Below the pieces are notes generated by a model. That model was not told the DNA's origin. It worked only from the letters and a program-made list of their open reading frames with translations, and did no database searches. From an uncultured Acholeplasmatales bacterium (GTDB lineage: Bacteria; Bacillota_I; Bacilli_A; Acholeplasmatales; Anaeroplasmataceae): a stretch of DNA of 64,000 bases. The position numbers and the translations under genes are program-made. Shown here piece by piece: positions 8,702 through 17,439 of this stretch; the stretch's first letter is position 1, and every line of letters begins with the position of its first letter. The stretch is taken from positions 186,001 through 250,000 of the forward strand of contig CALUXS010000001.1 in assembly GCA_944324805.1 (NCBI GenBank), in the 5' to 3' direction.

Positions 8702-10381
8702 ATGGGATATTATAACACAAGAACTAACTTTTTTGTAGATTGCTACGGCAATGATGTGAAGCAATCTCAAAAAATTGATATTTTTTTAAACTTGCTGTAT
8801 GAATCAGGGGTTTATAATATGATTGAAACAAGTATGAAAAAAGACTTAAGAACTGATAAAGGAGGTAGACCACCATATAATCCATATAACCTTTTTGGAC
8901 TAATTATATATAATTTTGCTTTTGGTACTGGTACACTTCGAGATATTGAGGAAAGATGTAAATATGACCTAAGATGCATATATATAATGCAAAATGAGTT
9001 TCCGTCTCATATGACAATATGTAGTTTCATAAATAAATACATTATTCCAAATGAAGAAAAAATATTTTCGTTAATAACTAAAGCTATATTTAATAAATGC
9101 TCTTTGAATATGGACAAAATGTTTATAGATGGTTCGAAGTTTGAGACCAATGCTAATAAATATAAATTCGTTTGGAAACCAACTAAATTCCATGCAAATT
9201 TAGGAATTAAAGTAAGATCATTATTAGCCAAATATGATTTACAAAGAGGTCTACCCACCGATAGTATAATTGAATCAAAAATAGTAGCGAAAAAAATAAT
9301 TGAATTGAATGAATTTTTTAAACGAAATAATATTGATTTGTCATTAAAAGTAAATAGAGAACATTCTAAAAATTATAAACTATTATTAGAATTCTTAGAA
9401 AAGAGTTTGGAATACGAGGAGAAAGAGAGGATTTGTGGCCCTAATAGGAACTCTTATTATAAGACTGATCATGATGCTACAGCGATGTGCTTGAAGGAAG
9501 ATTACTATTCTGGATTAGGTAGTAATATGCATGCTGCTTATAATACTCAAATAGAGGTAATTCATGGACTTATCACAACTTATTTAGTTACTCAGTCAAG
9601 AACAGATTTGTGCGATTTTACGCCATTATTAGATAGACATTACTCATTTTACGAATCTTATCCAACTGCTATTTGTGCTGATGCTGGATATGGTTCTTAT
9701 GAAAATTATAAGTATCTTGACGATAATAATATAAAAAATTATGTTAAGTATTTCACGTGGGAAGGAAATGTTTCAAGAAGCAATCCAAGTCAATATAGAC
9801 TAAATAGTGATGACACTATAGAGTGCCTAAACGGACACACAGGGTATAAGGAAGATGAAACGAAAATAAAACGACATCATAAAAAAGCTAACTCTACATT
9901 CTACAGAATAGATGGTTGTCAAAATTGTAATTTTATGTATTATTGTAAAAGATATATGAAAGATAAAACGGAAAATTTTAAAATATTCGAGGTAGCGTTA
10001 GATACTCAAAAATATATACAACAAGCTGAAGAAAATCTTTTATCTATTGAAGGTATAGAGATGAGGGTGAATCGTTCTACCCAAGTTGAAGGAGCCTTTG
10101 GTGTTATTAAGCAAAACTTTCAATATGATAGATTTAGGCGTAGGTCTATTACCAAAGTTTCAACTGAATTCATGCTAGTTTGCTTAGGATATAATATTAG
10201 AAAGTTATTTAAATTTTTTGATGGTAAATTAAAATTTGATTATTGGATTGCACCGGATAACATTATAGCTGAAACTTTCAAAAAACCAAGTGCAAAAAGA
10301 TTATCAAAAAAAGCATCATCCACTAATAAGAAATCTATTAATGAAGATGCTAAATCGAGTTATAAATATGCATACAAATAA
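8702..10381 (+). CDS. IS1182-family transposase
   Basis: A 559-residue DDE transposase that moves the surrounding element. The N-terminal region (GGRPPYNPYNLFGLIIYNF) matches the DUF772-type domain of IS1182/IS5-like transposases. Catalytic-region motifs are FIDGSKFE, CADAGYGSYEN and STQVEGAFGVIKQNF, in the expected D-D-E order, with a cysteine cluster (CLNGH, CQNCNFMYYCKR) between the second Asp and the Glu as is usual in this family. The frame is uninterrupted, so it may be active. No good Shine-Dalgarno precedes the ATG; a small TTGT/ACAA hairpin lies there instead, probably limiting expression. Confidence 0.92.
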   Translation: MGYYNTRTNFFVDCYGNDVKQSQKIDIFLNLLYESGVYNMIETSMKKDLRTDKGGRPPYNPYNLFGLIIYNFAFGTGTLRDIEERCKYDLRCIYIMQNEFPSHMTICSFINKYIIPNEEKIFSLITKAIFNKCSLNMDKMFIDGSKFETNANKYKFVWKPTKFHANLGIKVRSLLAKYDLQRGLPTDSIIESKIVAKKIIELNEFFKRNNIDLSLKVNREHSKNYKLLLEFLEKSLEYEEKERICGPNRNSYYKTDHDATAMCLKEDYYSGLGSNMHAAYNTQIEVIHGLITTYLVTQSRTDLCDFTPLLDRHYSFYESYPTAICADAGYGSYENYKYLDDNNIKNYVKYFTWEGNVSRSNPSQYRLNSDDTIECLNGHTGYKEDETKIKRHHKKANSTFYRIDGCQNCNFMYYCKRYMKDKTENFKIFEVALDTQKYIQQAEENLLSIEGIEMRVNRSTQVEGAFGVIKQNFQYDRFRRRSITKVSTEFMLVCLGYNIRKLFKFFDGKLKFDYWIAPDNIIAETFKKPSAKRLSKKASSTNKKSINEDAKSSYKYAYK

Positions 10382-10414
10382 AAGGGCCGTAAAGACCTAT
10401 TGTTCACTTTTCAG

Positions 10415-10437
10415 AACCTAGGTTTCTTTACAGCCCC
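10415..10437 (-). repeat. IS1182-family right inverted repeat
   Basis: 23 bp, the exact reverse complement of 8555-8577. A T-run follows immediately outside. Confidence 0.92.
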
Positions 10438-10741
10438 TTTTTTTCTTGGCTAATTTATTTTTGTGCATGAAATAATTGTTGGTATGAAAAAAGAATATCA
10501 CAAATATAATTGGTTATAAATGAAATGAATTTTTAATACTAAGTAATGATTAGAAGGGTGGAATATATAAATTCAACAATATAGAGAATGTTGACATTAA
10601 CAAGTAAAGCGAATATGAACATTGCTTATTTGTATGTAAGAATAAGTAATTATAAATTTGTTTATTTTAGTAAATATAAATGTTCTTTTGTTAAATAGTT
10701 AATAAATATGATAAAATAAAAACATTAATTTAGGAGGGCTT
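10438..10741 (+). other. AT-rich spacer with a putative promoter
   Basis: About 300 bp without a credible ORF. TTGTTA (10688-10693), an 18-bp spacer and TAAAAT (10712-10717) could drive the following regulator remnant; TTAGGAGG then precedes its ATG. Nothing else recognisable was seen. Confidence 0.45.
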
Positions 10742-11248
10742 ATGTTAAAAGTTGCTGTTTGTGATGATGATGAATTAATTCAAGTACAAGTTGAAAAGCT
10801 AGTAAAATCGATGAATTGTTTAATATCAATTAAAAAGTATTCTGATAAAAGTATCATATTAGATATTAAAGAATTTGATATTGTCTTAATGGATATAGAA
10901 GTTGGAAATTCTTCAGGATTAGCTTTAGCTGCAGAAGCAAGAAAGCAAAATCCTAATGTAATAATCATTTTTATTACAAGATATACTAAGTATATTTCTG
11001 ATTCATTCGATGTTATTCCTTTTCAATATTTGGTTAAGCCATTAGATGAAACAAGATTATTAATGGTACTAAAAAAAGCTATATTGTCAATTAAAAACAA
11101 GAAAAGTTTTGTTGAATATTTTTGGAATGGTTATAGTGAAGCTATTCAATGTGCTAATATAATGTACATTGAAAATTTTAGAAGGAATTCATTAATTCAT
11201 TTGAAAAAATCTGATATAAAAAAGTCAAGTATAAAATTTTTTGAGTGA
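10742..11248 (+). pseudogene. truncated LytTR-family response regulator
   Basis: 168 residues. Positions 1-120 are a receiver domain (VAVCDDDE acidic pocket, phospho-acceptor Asp in IVLMDIEV, FQYLVKPLD with the conserved Lys) of the AgrA/LytR class, normally paired with a membrane sensor kinase in quorum or bacteriocin circuits. The LytTR DNA-binding domain, about 100 residues, begins (FWNGYSEAIQCANIMYIENFRRNSLIHLK) but ends after roughly 40. The sequence then runs into recombinase-like codons in other frames. No sensor kinase or peptide gene is nearby. It is a remnant unlikely to bind DNA. Confidence 0.75.
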
Positions 11249-11372
11249 TGGTAGAAAGAATATGGGCTAATAATTTAGTAGAAAAAACAGAAATACCATT
11301 TGAAAAACTATTTAAAGTTAAAATAGAATATAAAGAACTAACTCCTATAACTAAAAAATATTTAAAACTTAT

Positions 11373-12084
11373 CTAAGACAATTACTAGCAGACGCTAAAA
11401 GCGAAAGATTAATTAAAGAAAGCCATGCCACATCTGATTTCGTGTTTTATACAAGAGATAAAAATCGTAAAGAAATAGAAGCTATGGATGAAGAACAAGC
11501 TAAAATATTCTTTAATACTTTAATTACTTGGCCTAATATTAAAGAAAAGGCTTTATTAATAACACTATTACTTACAGGTTTTAGAAAAGGTGAAGTAATA
11601 GGCTTAAAATGGGATGATATAGATTTTAATAAAGCTAAAATATCAGTAAATAGATCAGTTGGTAATTACGCTAAATATGGTTTAATTATAAAAGAACCTA
11701 AAACAGAAAAATCATTAAGAACTATAATAGTTCCAAATATATTAATAGAAACTCTAAAAGAATATAAAACATATCAAGATAACTTAAAACAAAAACTAGG
11801 TGATTATATATAAAGATGAAAACTTCGTATTTAGTAAAGAAGATGGCTCATTAATAGGAACAGATAGACTAAATACTTGGCTAGATGAAGCATTAAAGAA
11901 AGCTAATCTTCCTCACTTTAAAGTTCATAGTTTAAGACATACAAACATAACATTACAAATCACTGGTGGTGTACCTTTAATAACAGTATCAGGTAGAGCA
12001 GGTTATTCAAAAACTTCAACTACTTTAGATATCTATTCACATTTTATAAAAACATCAGAAATATTAGAAGGGAATGATTATTAA
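11373..12084 (+). pseudogene. frameshifted tyrosine recombinase (phage/ICE integrase)
   Basis: Integrase coding traces lie in different frames. Residues around 11373-11441 (LRQLLADAKSERLI) match the end of a core-binding domain. 11442-11813 encodes the first part of the catalytic domain, with the active-site Arg in TGFRKGEVIGLKWDD. After a frameshift near 11800, 11800-12084 encodes HSLRHTN (His-Arg pair) and TTLDIYSHF (Tyr nucleophile). The usual GHS before the Tyr is GRAGYS, another sign of decay. The N-terminal arm-binding domain is missing. It is probably the dead integrase of this island or of an earlier one. Confidence 0.82.
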
Positions 12085-12229
12085 TAAAAATTAGATAAGA
12101 AAAATCAAGTATTAATTTAATAATTTTTCAATAAATATGTTTATTAAAACATAAATGTTTTTGTCCAGCACAAAAAGACCTCAAAAATGAAGTTTTTTTG
12201 GGGATTATAGTGTATAATAGAAATGTAAA

Positions 12230-13426
12230 TTATCTGGTAAATAATTTATTGTTCTTGCACAATGAATAAATTATTCGAAGTGTTTTATTCATACATGCAG
12301 TAATTGCGGCTTTAGGTTTCATACCTGAAGCCTTTTTTCTATTATAAAAATCTACTATTGAAGTTTCTTTGTTAGTTTTAATCATTGAAGTAACCGCCAA
12401 ATAAATTAAGCATCTTAGTTTTTTATTGCCCTTTTCAGAAATGTGTAGATGCTCACCTGTTATTTGACCTGACTGATAAATTACTGGATCAATACCTGCA
12501 TAAGCTATTACTTGATTGGCATTATTAAATCTTGATATATCTCCTAATTCAGATAATATTCTTGATGCCAAATTATCTGCTATACCTGGGATACTTCTGA
12601 TTATTGTAAAATCAGGTATTGTCTTAGCCAATTCAACTATCTCATCTAAAACAATCTCTAAATGTTTTATTTGTGAATTCACATTAGCTAAAACCAATTC
12701 AAACTGTTTAACTTGATAAGATTTGGGGCTGCACCCTGATGCACAGTTTTCTGAGTATTTTTTCAATATCTGTGCTTGTTTTAATGCGAATGATTCACTA
12801 TGACAGGTGTGTTTTTGAATGAATTTTGAGATGGTATCTAGACGTCTACGTTTAATTTCTTCAGGATGAGGATATTCCATTAATAATTCCTGAACATAAT
12901 CAACATATACATTGCTAAAAACTTTGTCAAAGCCTGGATAAATTAAATCTAACATTCTTCTAAATTCTATCTTCCATCTCTTCATCTCATTTATTAAGAA
13001 ATCATAATATCGACATTTTTCGCGTAAATCATCGTATATTTCATCAGTTTTAGAATAAATTCGTAATTCTTTAAGATAAAACACTTTGGCTATTGAACTA
13101 CAATCTTTTGCGTCTGTTTTTGTTCCTCTGATATCACTCTTTCTAACTTTTGCAGACAACAATGGTGAAATAATTACATATTTTAATTTATGTTCATCTA
13201 AATAAGTTTGTAACGACTTATGATAGATACCAGTCGCTTCAAATACAACAATACTTTCTGAATCATATTCCTTTTTAATTCTTTCTTTTAAGTTTAGAAG
13301 TTCATTAAAGCCTTCTAAATTGTGTTCTATCTTCTTTGGTTTACTAATAGGATTATCGATACCTTTAAACCCTTGATAGAAACTACTTCCCTTTGACACA
13401 TCAATGGAAATACAAAATCCTTTCAT
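12230..13426 (-). CDS. IS110-family transposase
   Basis: A 398-residue RNA-guided recombinase of the IS110/IS1111 group. The N-terminal RuvC-like DEDD domain shows SIDVSKGSS, VFEATGIYH and GTKTDAKDC in order. A helical middle follows, then the C-terminal Tnp20 domain with RSIPGIADNLASRILSELGD, VIAYAGIDP and ISEKGNKKLR, where the conserved Ser lies. GGAGG precedes the ATG at a suitable distance. The frame is intact. In this family a bridge RNA from the non-coding end pairs with donor and target DNA; the long spacer upstream of this gene is the likely source. Confidence 0.9.
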   Translation of the reverse strand: MKGFCISIDVSKGSSFYQGFKGIDNPISKPKKIEHNLEGFNELLNLKERIKKEYDSESIVVFEATGIYHKSLQTYLDEHKLKYVIISPLLSAKVRKSDIRGTKTDAKDCSSIAKVFYLKELRIYSKTDEIYDDLREKCRYYDFLINEMKRWKIEFRRMLDLIYPGFDKVFSNVYVDYVQELLMEYPHPEEIKRRRLDTISKFIQKHTCHSESFALKQAQILKKYSENCASGCSPKSYQVKQFELVLANVNSQIKHLEIVLDEIVELAKTIPDFTIIRSIPGIADNLASRILSELGDISRFNNANQVIAYAGIDPVIYQSGQITGEHLHISEKGNKKLRCLIYLAVTSMIKTNKETSIVDFYNRKKASGMKPKAAITACMNKTLRIIYSLCKNNKLFTR

Positions 13427-13446
13427 ATTTTCTTACCTCCAATATT

Positions 13447-13800
13447 ATCTATACTTTGAAAGCTAGTTTTTCATTTCAATTCATTACCATACCTAATTTC
13501 GTTAGTTTATACGAGATACTTTGCGTTCTCCATTAGATTAAAACAGACTTAAATAACAAATTGAAATCTGGACATTTTTTATTGCGAGATATATTTCTAT
13601 TCTCAAAAAAGACCACGTCCTATATTTCAAAACCTCTCCTTAGATTGTATGCCTACATAAAAAGAAAAGCCGAGAGTCAAAGTATCTCTCAGCTAGCTTA
13701 TTTCGATAGTGAAGGAATGTTCGTTAAAAACCAGACTGAGCTGTAGACGATTTTCACGAGGTCAATTAAATTGCCTCAAAGTTATTTAACATTCCTTCAT
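13447..13800 (-). ncRNA. candidate IS110 bridge RNA region
   Basis: The 5' non-coding flank of the IS110 transposase, read on the same (minus) strand. It is about 350 bp without a gene but rich in pairing: a 9-bp hairpin at 13669-13695 whose one irregular pair is G-U only on the minus-strand RNA, a 12-bp stem between 13710-13721 and 13788-13799, and an inner hairpin at 13758-13777 with one bulge. Bridge RNAs of the IS110 subgroup sit exactly here. The guide loops and exact ends were not determined. Confidence 0.5.
13710..13799. repeat. 12-bp inverted repeat enclosing a second hairpin
   Basis: TGAAGGAATGTT at 13710-13721 is the exact complement of AACATTCCTTCA at 13788-13799. Between them GAGG(T)CAATT/AATTGCCTC forms a hairpin. 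It belongs to the presumed bridge-RNA region or marks the IS110 end. Confidence 0.7.
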
Positions 13801-13901
13801 TACTATTATACATTAATATTAGAAATAAAAAAACTAAGAGAATAACTCCTAGTTTTAATATACGAAAAAGACCTTCAAAAGAAGATCTAGAATGCTTAAA
13901 G

Positions 13902-13947
13902 TGGCAGGGGTAGTAGGATTCGAACCCACACTAAAGGTTTTGGAGTC
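13902..13947 (-). pseudogene. tRNA-Trp 3'-half fragment (attachment-site remnant)
   Basis: On the minus strand this reads from the anticodon loop CTCCAAA (anticodon CCA) through a T arm (GTGGG-TTCGAAT-CCTAC) to the acceptor strand TACCCCT, discriminator G and encoded CCA, as in tRNA-Trp. The 5' half is absent: sequence beyond 13947 is unrelated and AT-rich. Homology stops in the anticodon loop, a usual crossover point for tRNA-targeting integrases, so it is best read as one arm of an attachment site. Confidence 0.72.
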
Positions 13948-14105
13948 TAATTTAATTAGGTAAAAATGTAGTTTATTTAAATTAAAATTAATTTAAATAG
14001 ATTATTTTTAAATTAAAAACGGTTAATGTTGTTACTTTTTGAATGAAACCTTTTTGTCGTCCTCATAATTAAATTGAATTTATTTTAATGAACCTTTAGT
14101 GTGGG
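13925..14105. repeat. 15-bp inverted repeat copied from the tRNA-Trp fragment
   Basis: CCCACACTAAAGGTT (13925-13939, inside the tRNA fragment) recurs inverted as AACCTTTAGTGTGGG at 14091-14105. It runs into GTGTGGGGAAAC and GTGTGGAAACT, two near-direct repeats that resemble integrase arm-binding sites. The 150 bp between are AT-rich with no ORF. Confidence 0.6.
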
Positions 14106-14295
14106 GAAACCGTGTGGAAACTGTTATGAATTGATATTATTTGACCATTAATAATAGGGATTGTTTTAAAAAACGTGTTATAAAATTATCGACTAGAAAA
14201 GTACGAAATTGTATGAATACGATATAGAATTTGCAAAATTGAAAGTTTTTTATTAAATATAGTAAATTATGATCTGTCTTAATCGGCAGTTTTTT
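14106..14295. other. non-coding spacer downstream of the ABC-3C genes
   Basis: No ORF. A weak plus-strand hairpin CTGTC/GGCAG followed by eight T (about 14273-14298) abuts the ATPase stop. It could end transcription arriving from the left. Confidence 0.4.
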
Positions 14296-15939
14296 TTATT
14301 GCTCAGATTTCTTGATGTTAAATTCACGACCAAATAAAGCTCCATCACCTTTGGATAAAGTAACGACCACATTCTTTTTAATATATTCTTGGTTTTCTTG
14401 ACTAAGCGTGTTTTTATCGTCATAAGCTATAAATATTTGTTTATTAGGAAGCAGTCTATAGAGCTTTAACATATAGTTGATGTTTGCATCTCCTTGAGCA
14501 TCAAAGAATACTGAATCATGAATAACAGCTGGAAGTATTGTTTCTAGCATAGTAGCAACATCAAAAGTAACAACACTCTTATATCTATTGGCAGTACCTG
14601 TGTCGTTAGGAATACCAAATCTATAGCTATTCAAACTTAAAATCTGAATTTGAGGAGGATATTTTTCCTTACTGCCATAAGTTTCCTCTAGATAAGCCAT
14701 TTTTGTGTTTATTTCGTGAGAAACTCTCAAAATATCATCCTCAGTTTGAGATTTAATGGTGTTCTTGATTTCTTTTAATTCGTCTTTAGTTTGCAAGGAC
14801 TTTTCATAATTTTCATTGGCTTTTTTAAGTTCGTCAAGTCTTTTTGAAAGCCATGTAGAGCGGTCTATTATTTCTTGCTTAACATTAGGAACACTGTCAT
14901 ATTTGCAAACTTCAGTCCATATTCTTTTCATCTCATTACGAATTAATGCAAGTTGACTTTCAATTTTATTGTTTTCTTCCTTAGCTTGAGATTTAAGAAT
15001 TGATTTCACACCCTTGTGGAATTCTTCAATTTTTATAAATTTATCTATCTTAACTTCTGGAAAGAACTCTTTAAGCTTTTCAATGGTTTTAGTGGTGGAG
15101 GTTTCATCAAGATCATCAGCATTTATAATATTTAGAGAATTCATTAATTTCACCTCTTGCTTTTTAAGGTTAGAGTATTGAAGTTTGAGTTCTCTTTTTT
15201 CTTTCATGAGGATAGCTTGCATATCAACAGTGCCTGTATCATTATCCTTGTGGAAAGCTTGAAGTTCATTTTCTATTTTTGCTATTTCAGTACTATTGTT
15301 TTCGTATTCAGCCTTTGATTGAGCTATAACTCCCGCATTAATTTTAGATAACCTATCATAAGTAGTTTTATCTTTCTTTAAGATATCTTCTTTATTTAGT
15401 AATGATTGTATATTATGGTCACAATTAAATAATTTTAAAAAATTGATTATCGCTTGCTGGTCATCATCATTTAAAGAAGAGTTAAGCGGCCTAACTTCGT
15501 TTATTGTGTGCCTATTATAGATTCTAAAGAATTTGCCAATAACCGATCTTAAAGTTAGGTTGAGAGAAGAAATATTGTATTTATCAGCTAAAAAGGCATT
15601 GTAATCGTCGAGCTGATATCTAATTTTTTCATTGGTATAAGTTTCATCAGTAAATTCATAAATAATGTTTGAATTATTGGTTGATCTTCTAAAGAAGTAG
15701 TTGATACCATTAAATTCAAACACAAAGTCGATATTATGGTCTCCAACAAAAGAGATGGTCTTATTCTCAACTTTTGGATAGTCACGACCGCCAAAGCAAA
15801 AATCAATAATCATCAAGAGGGTGGACTTACCTATAGAATTAGATTTTTCTCCATCACCTTTTACTATATTTAATCCATTGTGAAAAGTTATAACTTTGTC
15901 TTTATTTTTAAATTTGTTACAACTAATCATTTTTAACAT
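14296..15939 (-). CDS. ABC-3C system ATPase (DUF2326-like, SMC/RecN-type)
   Basis: A 547-residue ABC ATPase. The P-loop region GDGEKSNSIGKSTLLMIIDF is near the N-terminus, a long coiled coil spans about 170-430, and a C-terminal segment has VIHDSVFFDAQGD, matching the HDS...D motif of DUF2326-type proteins, the ATPase of ABC three-component conflict systems. Such ATPases are thought to sense invader nucleic acid and license a partner effector. GAGGGG lies 9 bases before the ATG at 15939; an in-frame TTG at 15948 is rejected. It overlaps the middle component by 17 bp and is the last gene of the minus-strand operon. Confidence 0.8.
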   Translation of the reverse strand: MLKMISCNKFKNKDKVITFHNGLNIVKGDGEKSNSIGKSTLLMIIDFCFGGRDYPKVENKTISFVGDHNIDFVFEFNGINYFFRRSTNNSNIIYEFTDETYTNEKIRYQLDDYNAFLADKYNISSLNLTLRSVIGKFFRIYNRHTINEVRPLNSSLNDDDQQAIINFLKLFNCDHNIQSLLNKEDILKKDKTTYDRLSKINAGVIAQSKAEYENNSTEIAKIENELQAFHKDNDTGTVDMQAILMKEKRELKLQYSNLKKQEVKLMNSLNIINADDLDETSTTKTIEKLKEFFPEVKIDKFIKIEEFHKGVKSILKSQAKEENNKIESQLALIRNEMKRIWTEVCKYDSVPNVKQEIIDRSTWLSKRLDELKKANENYEKSLQTKDELKEIKNTIKSQTEDDILRVSHEINTKMAYLEETYGSKEKYPPQIQILSLNSYRFGIPNDTGTANRYKSVVTFDVATMLETILPAVIHDSVFFDAQGDANINYMLKLYRLLPNKQIFIAYDDKNTLSQENQEYIKKNVVVTLSKGDGALFGREFNIKKSEQ

Positions 15940-16165
15940 AATGAACAACCCCCTCGTTTGTTATTTCAATCTTACCTAAACAATATAAATAATCTAAAGT
16001 CTCAATGAACTCATCAACAGTTTTAAATATACCAGATTTATTTGTTACGAGTTTTTTATAGAGCTTAAATACCGACAAGTCATAATCTTTCAAGCAATCT
16101 AGAACTATGACAAACTTACCTACTGAGCTCTCCTTAAAGGTTATAAATTTATTAGGGAGTTTCAT
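15923..16165 (-). CDS. ABC-3C middle component
   Basis: An 80-residue cytosolic helical protein: LPNKFITFKESSVGKFV, then FKLYKKLVTN, then a DEFIETLDYLYCLGKIEI block ending in a short strand. That pattern (PNKF...ES, then a small winged-helix ending in LdlLyaLGkIe) is what I know of the small Middle Component families of ABC three-component systems, which bridge the ATPase and the effector. GAGGTG sits 7 bases before the ATG. It overlaps the gene before it by 14 bp and the one after by 17 bp, so the three are tightly coupled. Confidence 0.75.
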   Translation of the reverse strand: MKLPNKFITFKESSVGKFVIVLDCLKDYDLSVFKLYKKLVTNKSGIFKTVDEFIETLDYLYCLGKIEITNEGVVHYVKND

Positions 16166-17351
16166 TTGTTAGCACCTCGCAATGTTGGATAAAATAGGAA
16201 ACGATAATAAAAGCAGCACTTTTAAAATGTTCAGGATTTATTGCATCTCCAAGTTTAGCAAAACGATTTACTAAAGTTTCAACCACACTCTCTTTACTAT
16301 AACCACTTGAAACAAGTAAATGTGACAACTCTTTTACTCTAAGACAAAGATTTGTAGCTCTATCTATTTCTTTAAATTCTTGAGTTTTTAGGTATGAATC
16401 TATATATGGATAATATTTTAAAACTCTTCTAATAACATCATCATATAAATCAGTATTTTCAGGAATTTTAACTTTTACTTTTAAGGCATTAAACTCAAGA
16501 TGGGTTAAGGCATCAGCGTTTTTTACATTCAACAAAATATCCAAAAGAGCATTAATAGAATCATATATTTCATTATCATTATCAATTTCAATCACACGTA
16601 ACTTTTTATCTAACTCTCTTCTTTTGTCTATAAGTTTTTTAAAATCACTTGATTGAGGATCGTCTAGATATTTTTTTGAACATTTTTTACCCAATAAAAT
16701 CTTATTTTTTTCATCGTTTGAGTCACCAAGAAGGGGTGCATATTGTTCAATAGTCTCTCTTAAAAATAAATTTTGCTTATCGGGATAAATCTTCACCAAT
16801 TCGTAATTGATTAGTGTTGGTTTATCCTTTTTTGATATGACAAGAGGTTCTTTACCACAAAGAGGGCAAATATTATTTAAAACTTGAACCATTTTATATT
16901 GGTCCAAATGCTCAACAGTAGCGTTTTCTAGAAAGTTATCAAAGTATAGCTCTCTTACACTAGTATTTATTTTATCTTCAGGTTTAGTGCAGTATTCTTG
17001 AAACATTAAAGATAATGCAACGACCAACGTTTCGTTATTACGCTCATAGTTAGAAGAAATATCAAAAGCATCAAATAACTCATAGTATCTGTTGAAAATG
17101 ATAACTTTACCAAAAAATTCTGATGCTTTTTTAATTCTAAATGGATTAGGAATTGAATTTCTTATTTCTTCCGATATCGATAAAGGTTTATTACCTGACT
17201 TACCTAAATATAGTCTTCTAGCATAGTCATCTTCATCATCGATAAATCTAGTTGAACCGATGCTTTTGAAGAGCCTAACTATAAATTTAGATTTGTTAGA
17301 CGAATAGGTAGTTCTAGGCTGTATTATCTGAGCAAATTGACTGAAAGTTAT
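16152..17351 (-). CDS. ABC-3C system third component with zinc-finger/HNH-like C-terminal domain
   Basis: 399 residues if started at ATA. The N-terminal half is not recognised. Near residue 162 is ICPLCG, followed by YELVKIYP and, 60 residues on, NKILLGKKCSKKYLDD. This spacing is like the treble-clef/HNH-type C-terminal domain of ABC-3C effectors (CPxCG...hIYP...LC..C...Y), with one Cys position missing, so nuclease activity is doubtful. Start: AGGAGG at 17364-17359 is 7 bases before ATA at 17351. No ATG or GTG is available, and the TTG at 17372 lies ahead of the ribosome site. It is the first gene of the operon. Confidence 0.68.
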   Translation of the reverse strand: MTFSQFAQIIQPRTTYSSNKSKFIVRLFKSIGSTRFIDDEDDYARRLYLGKSGNKPLSISEEIRNSIPNPFRIKKASEFFGKVIIFNRYYELFDAFDISSNYERNNETLVVALSLMFQEYCTKPEDKINTSVRELYFDNFLENATVEHLDQYKMVQVLNNICPLCGKEPLVISKKDKPTLINYELVKIYPDKQNLFLRETIEQYAPLLGDSNDEKNKILLGKKCSKKYLDDPQSSDFKKLIDKRRELDKKLRVIEIDNDNEIYDSINALLDILLNVKNADALTHLEFNALKVKVKIPENTDLYDDVIRRVLKYYPYIDSYLKTQEFKEIDRATNLCLRVKELSHLLVSSGYSKESVVETLVNRFAKLGDAINPEHFKSAAFIIVSYFIQHCEVLTNETP

Positions 17352-17430
17352 AAAAATCCCTCCTCTGAGCAATCAATACCGAAACATTCCTGCTATACCG
17401 ATTCACTCCGATTTTTTTAGATGATTTGAT

Positions 17431-17439
17431 ATTATATCA
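17431..17439 (-). promoter_or_regulatory. extended -10 promoter for the ABC-3C operon
   Basis: On the minus strand TGATATAAT lies about 80 bp before the ATA start. No convincing -35 is seen, as is usual with TGn promoters. Confidence 0.55.

Larger units (their letters stand above)
8555..10437 (+). mobile_element. IS1182-family insertion sequence
   Basis: A complete element of 1883 bp bounded by 23-bp perfect inverted repeats beginning GGGGCTGTAAAG, with a single intact 559-residue DDE transposase. Two hairpins in its left end (8595-8619 with T-run, and 8637-8663) should block transcription entering from ssrA. No target duplication is evident. AT-rich, roughly complementary flanks (CAAG before, CTTG after) suggest that it entered a palindromic site. 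Confidence 0.9.

Noticed and set aside
13561-13746. Plus-strand 61-codon frame
   Set aside because: It lies in the IS110 non-coding flank, with no ribosome site and no recognisable protein pattern; RNA pairing explains the sequence better.
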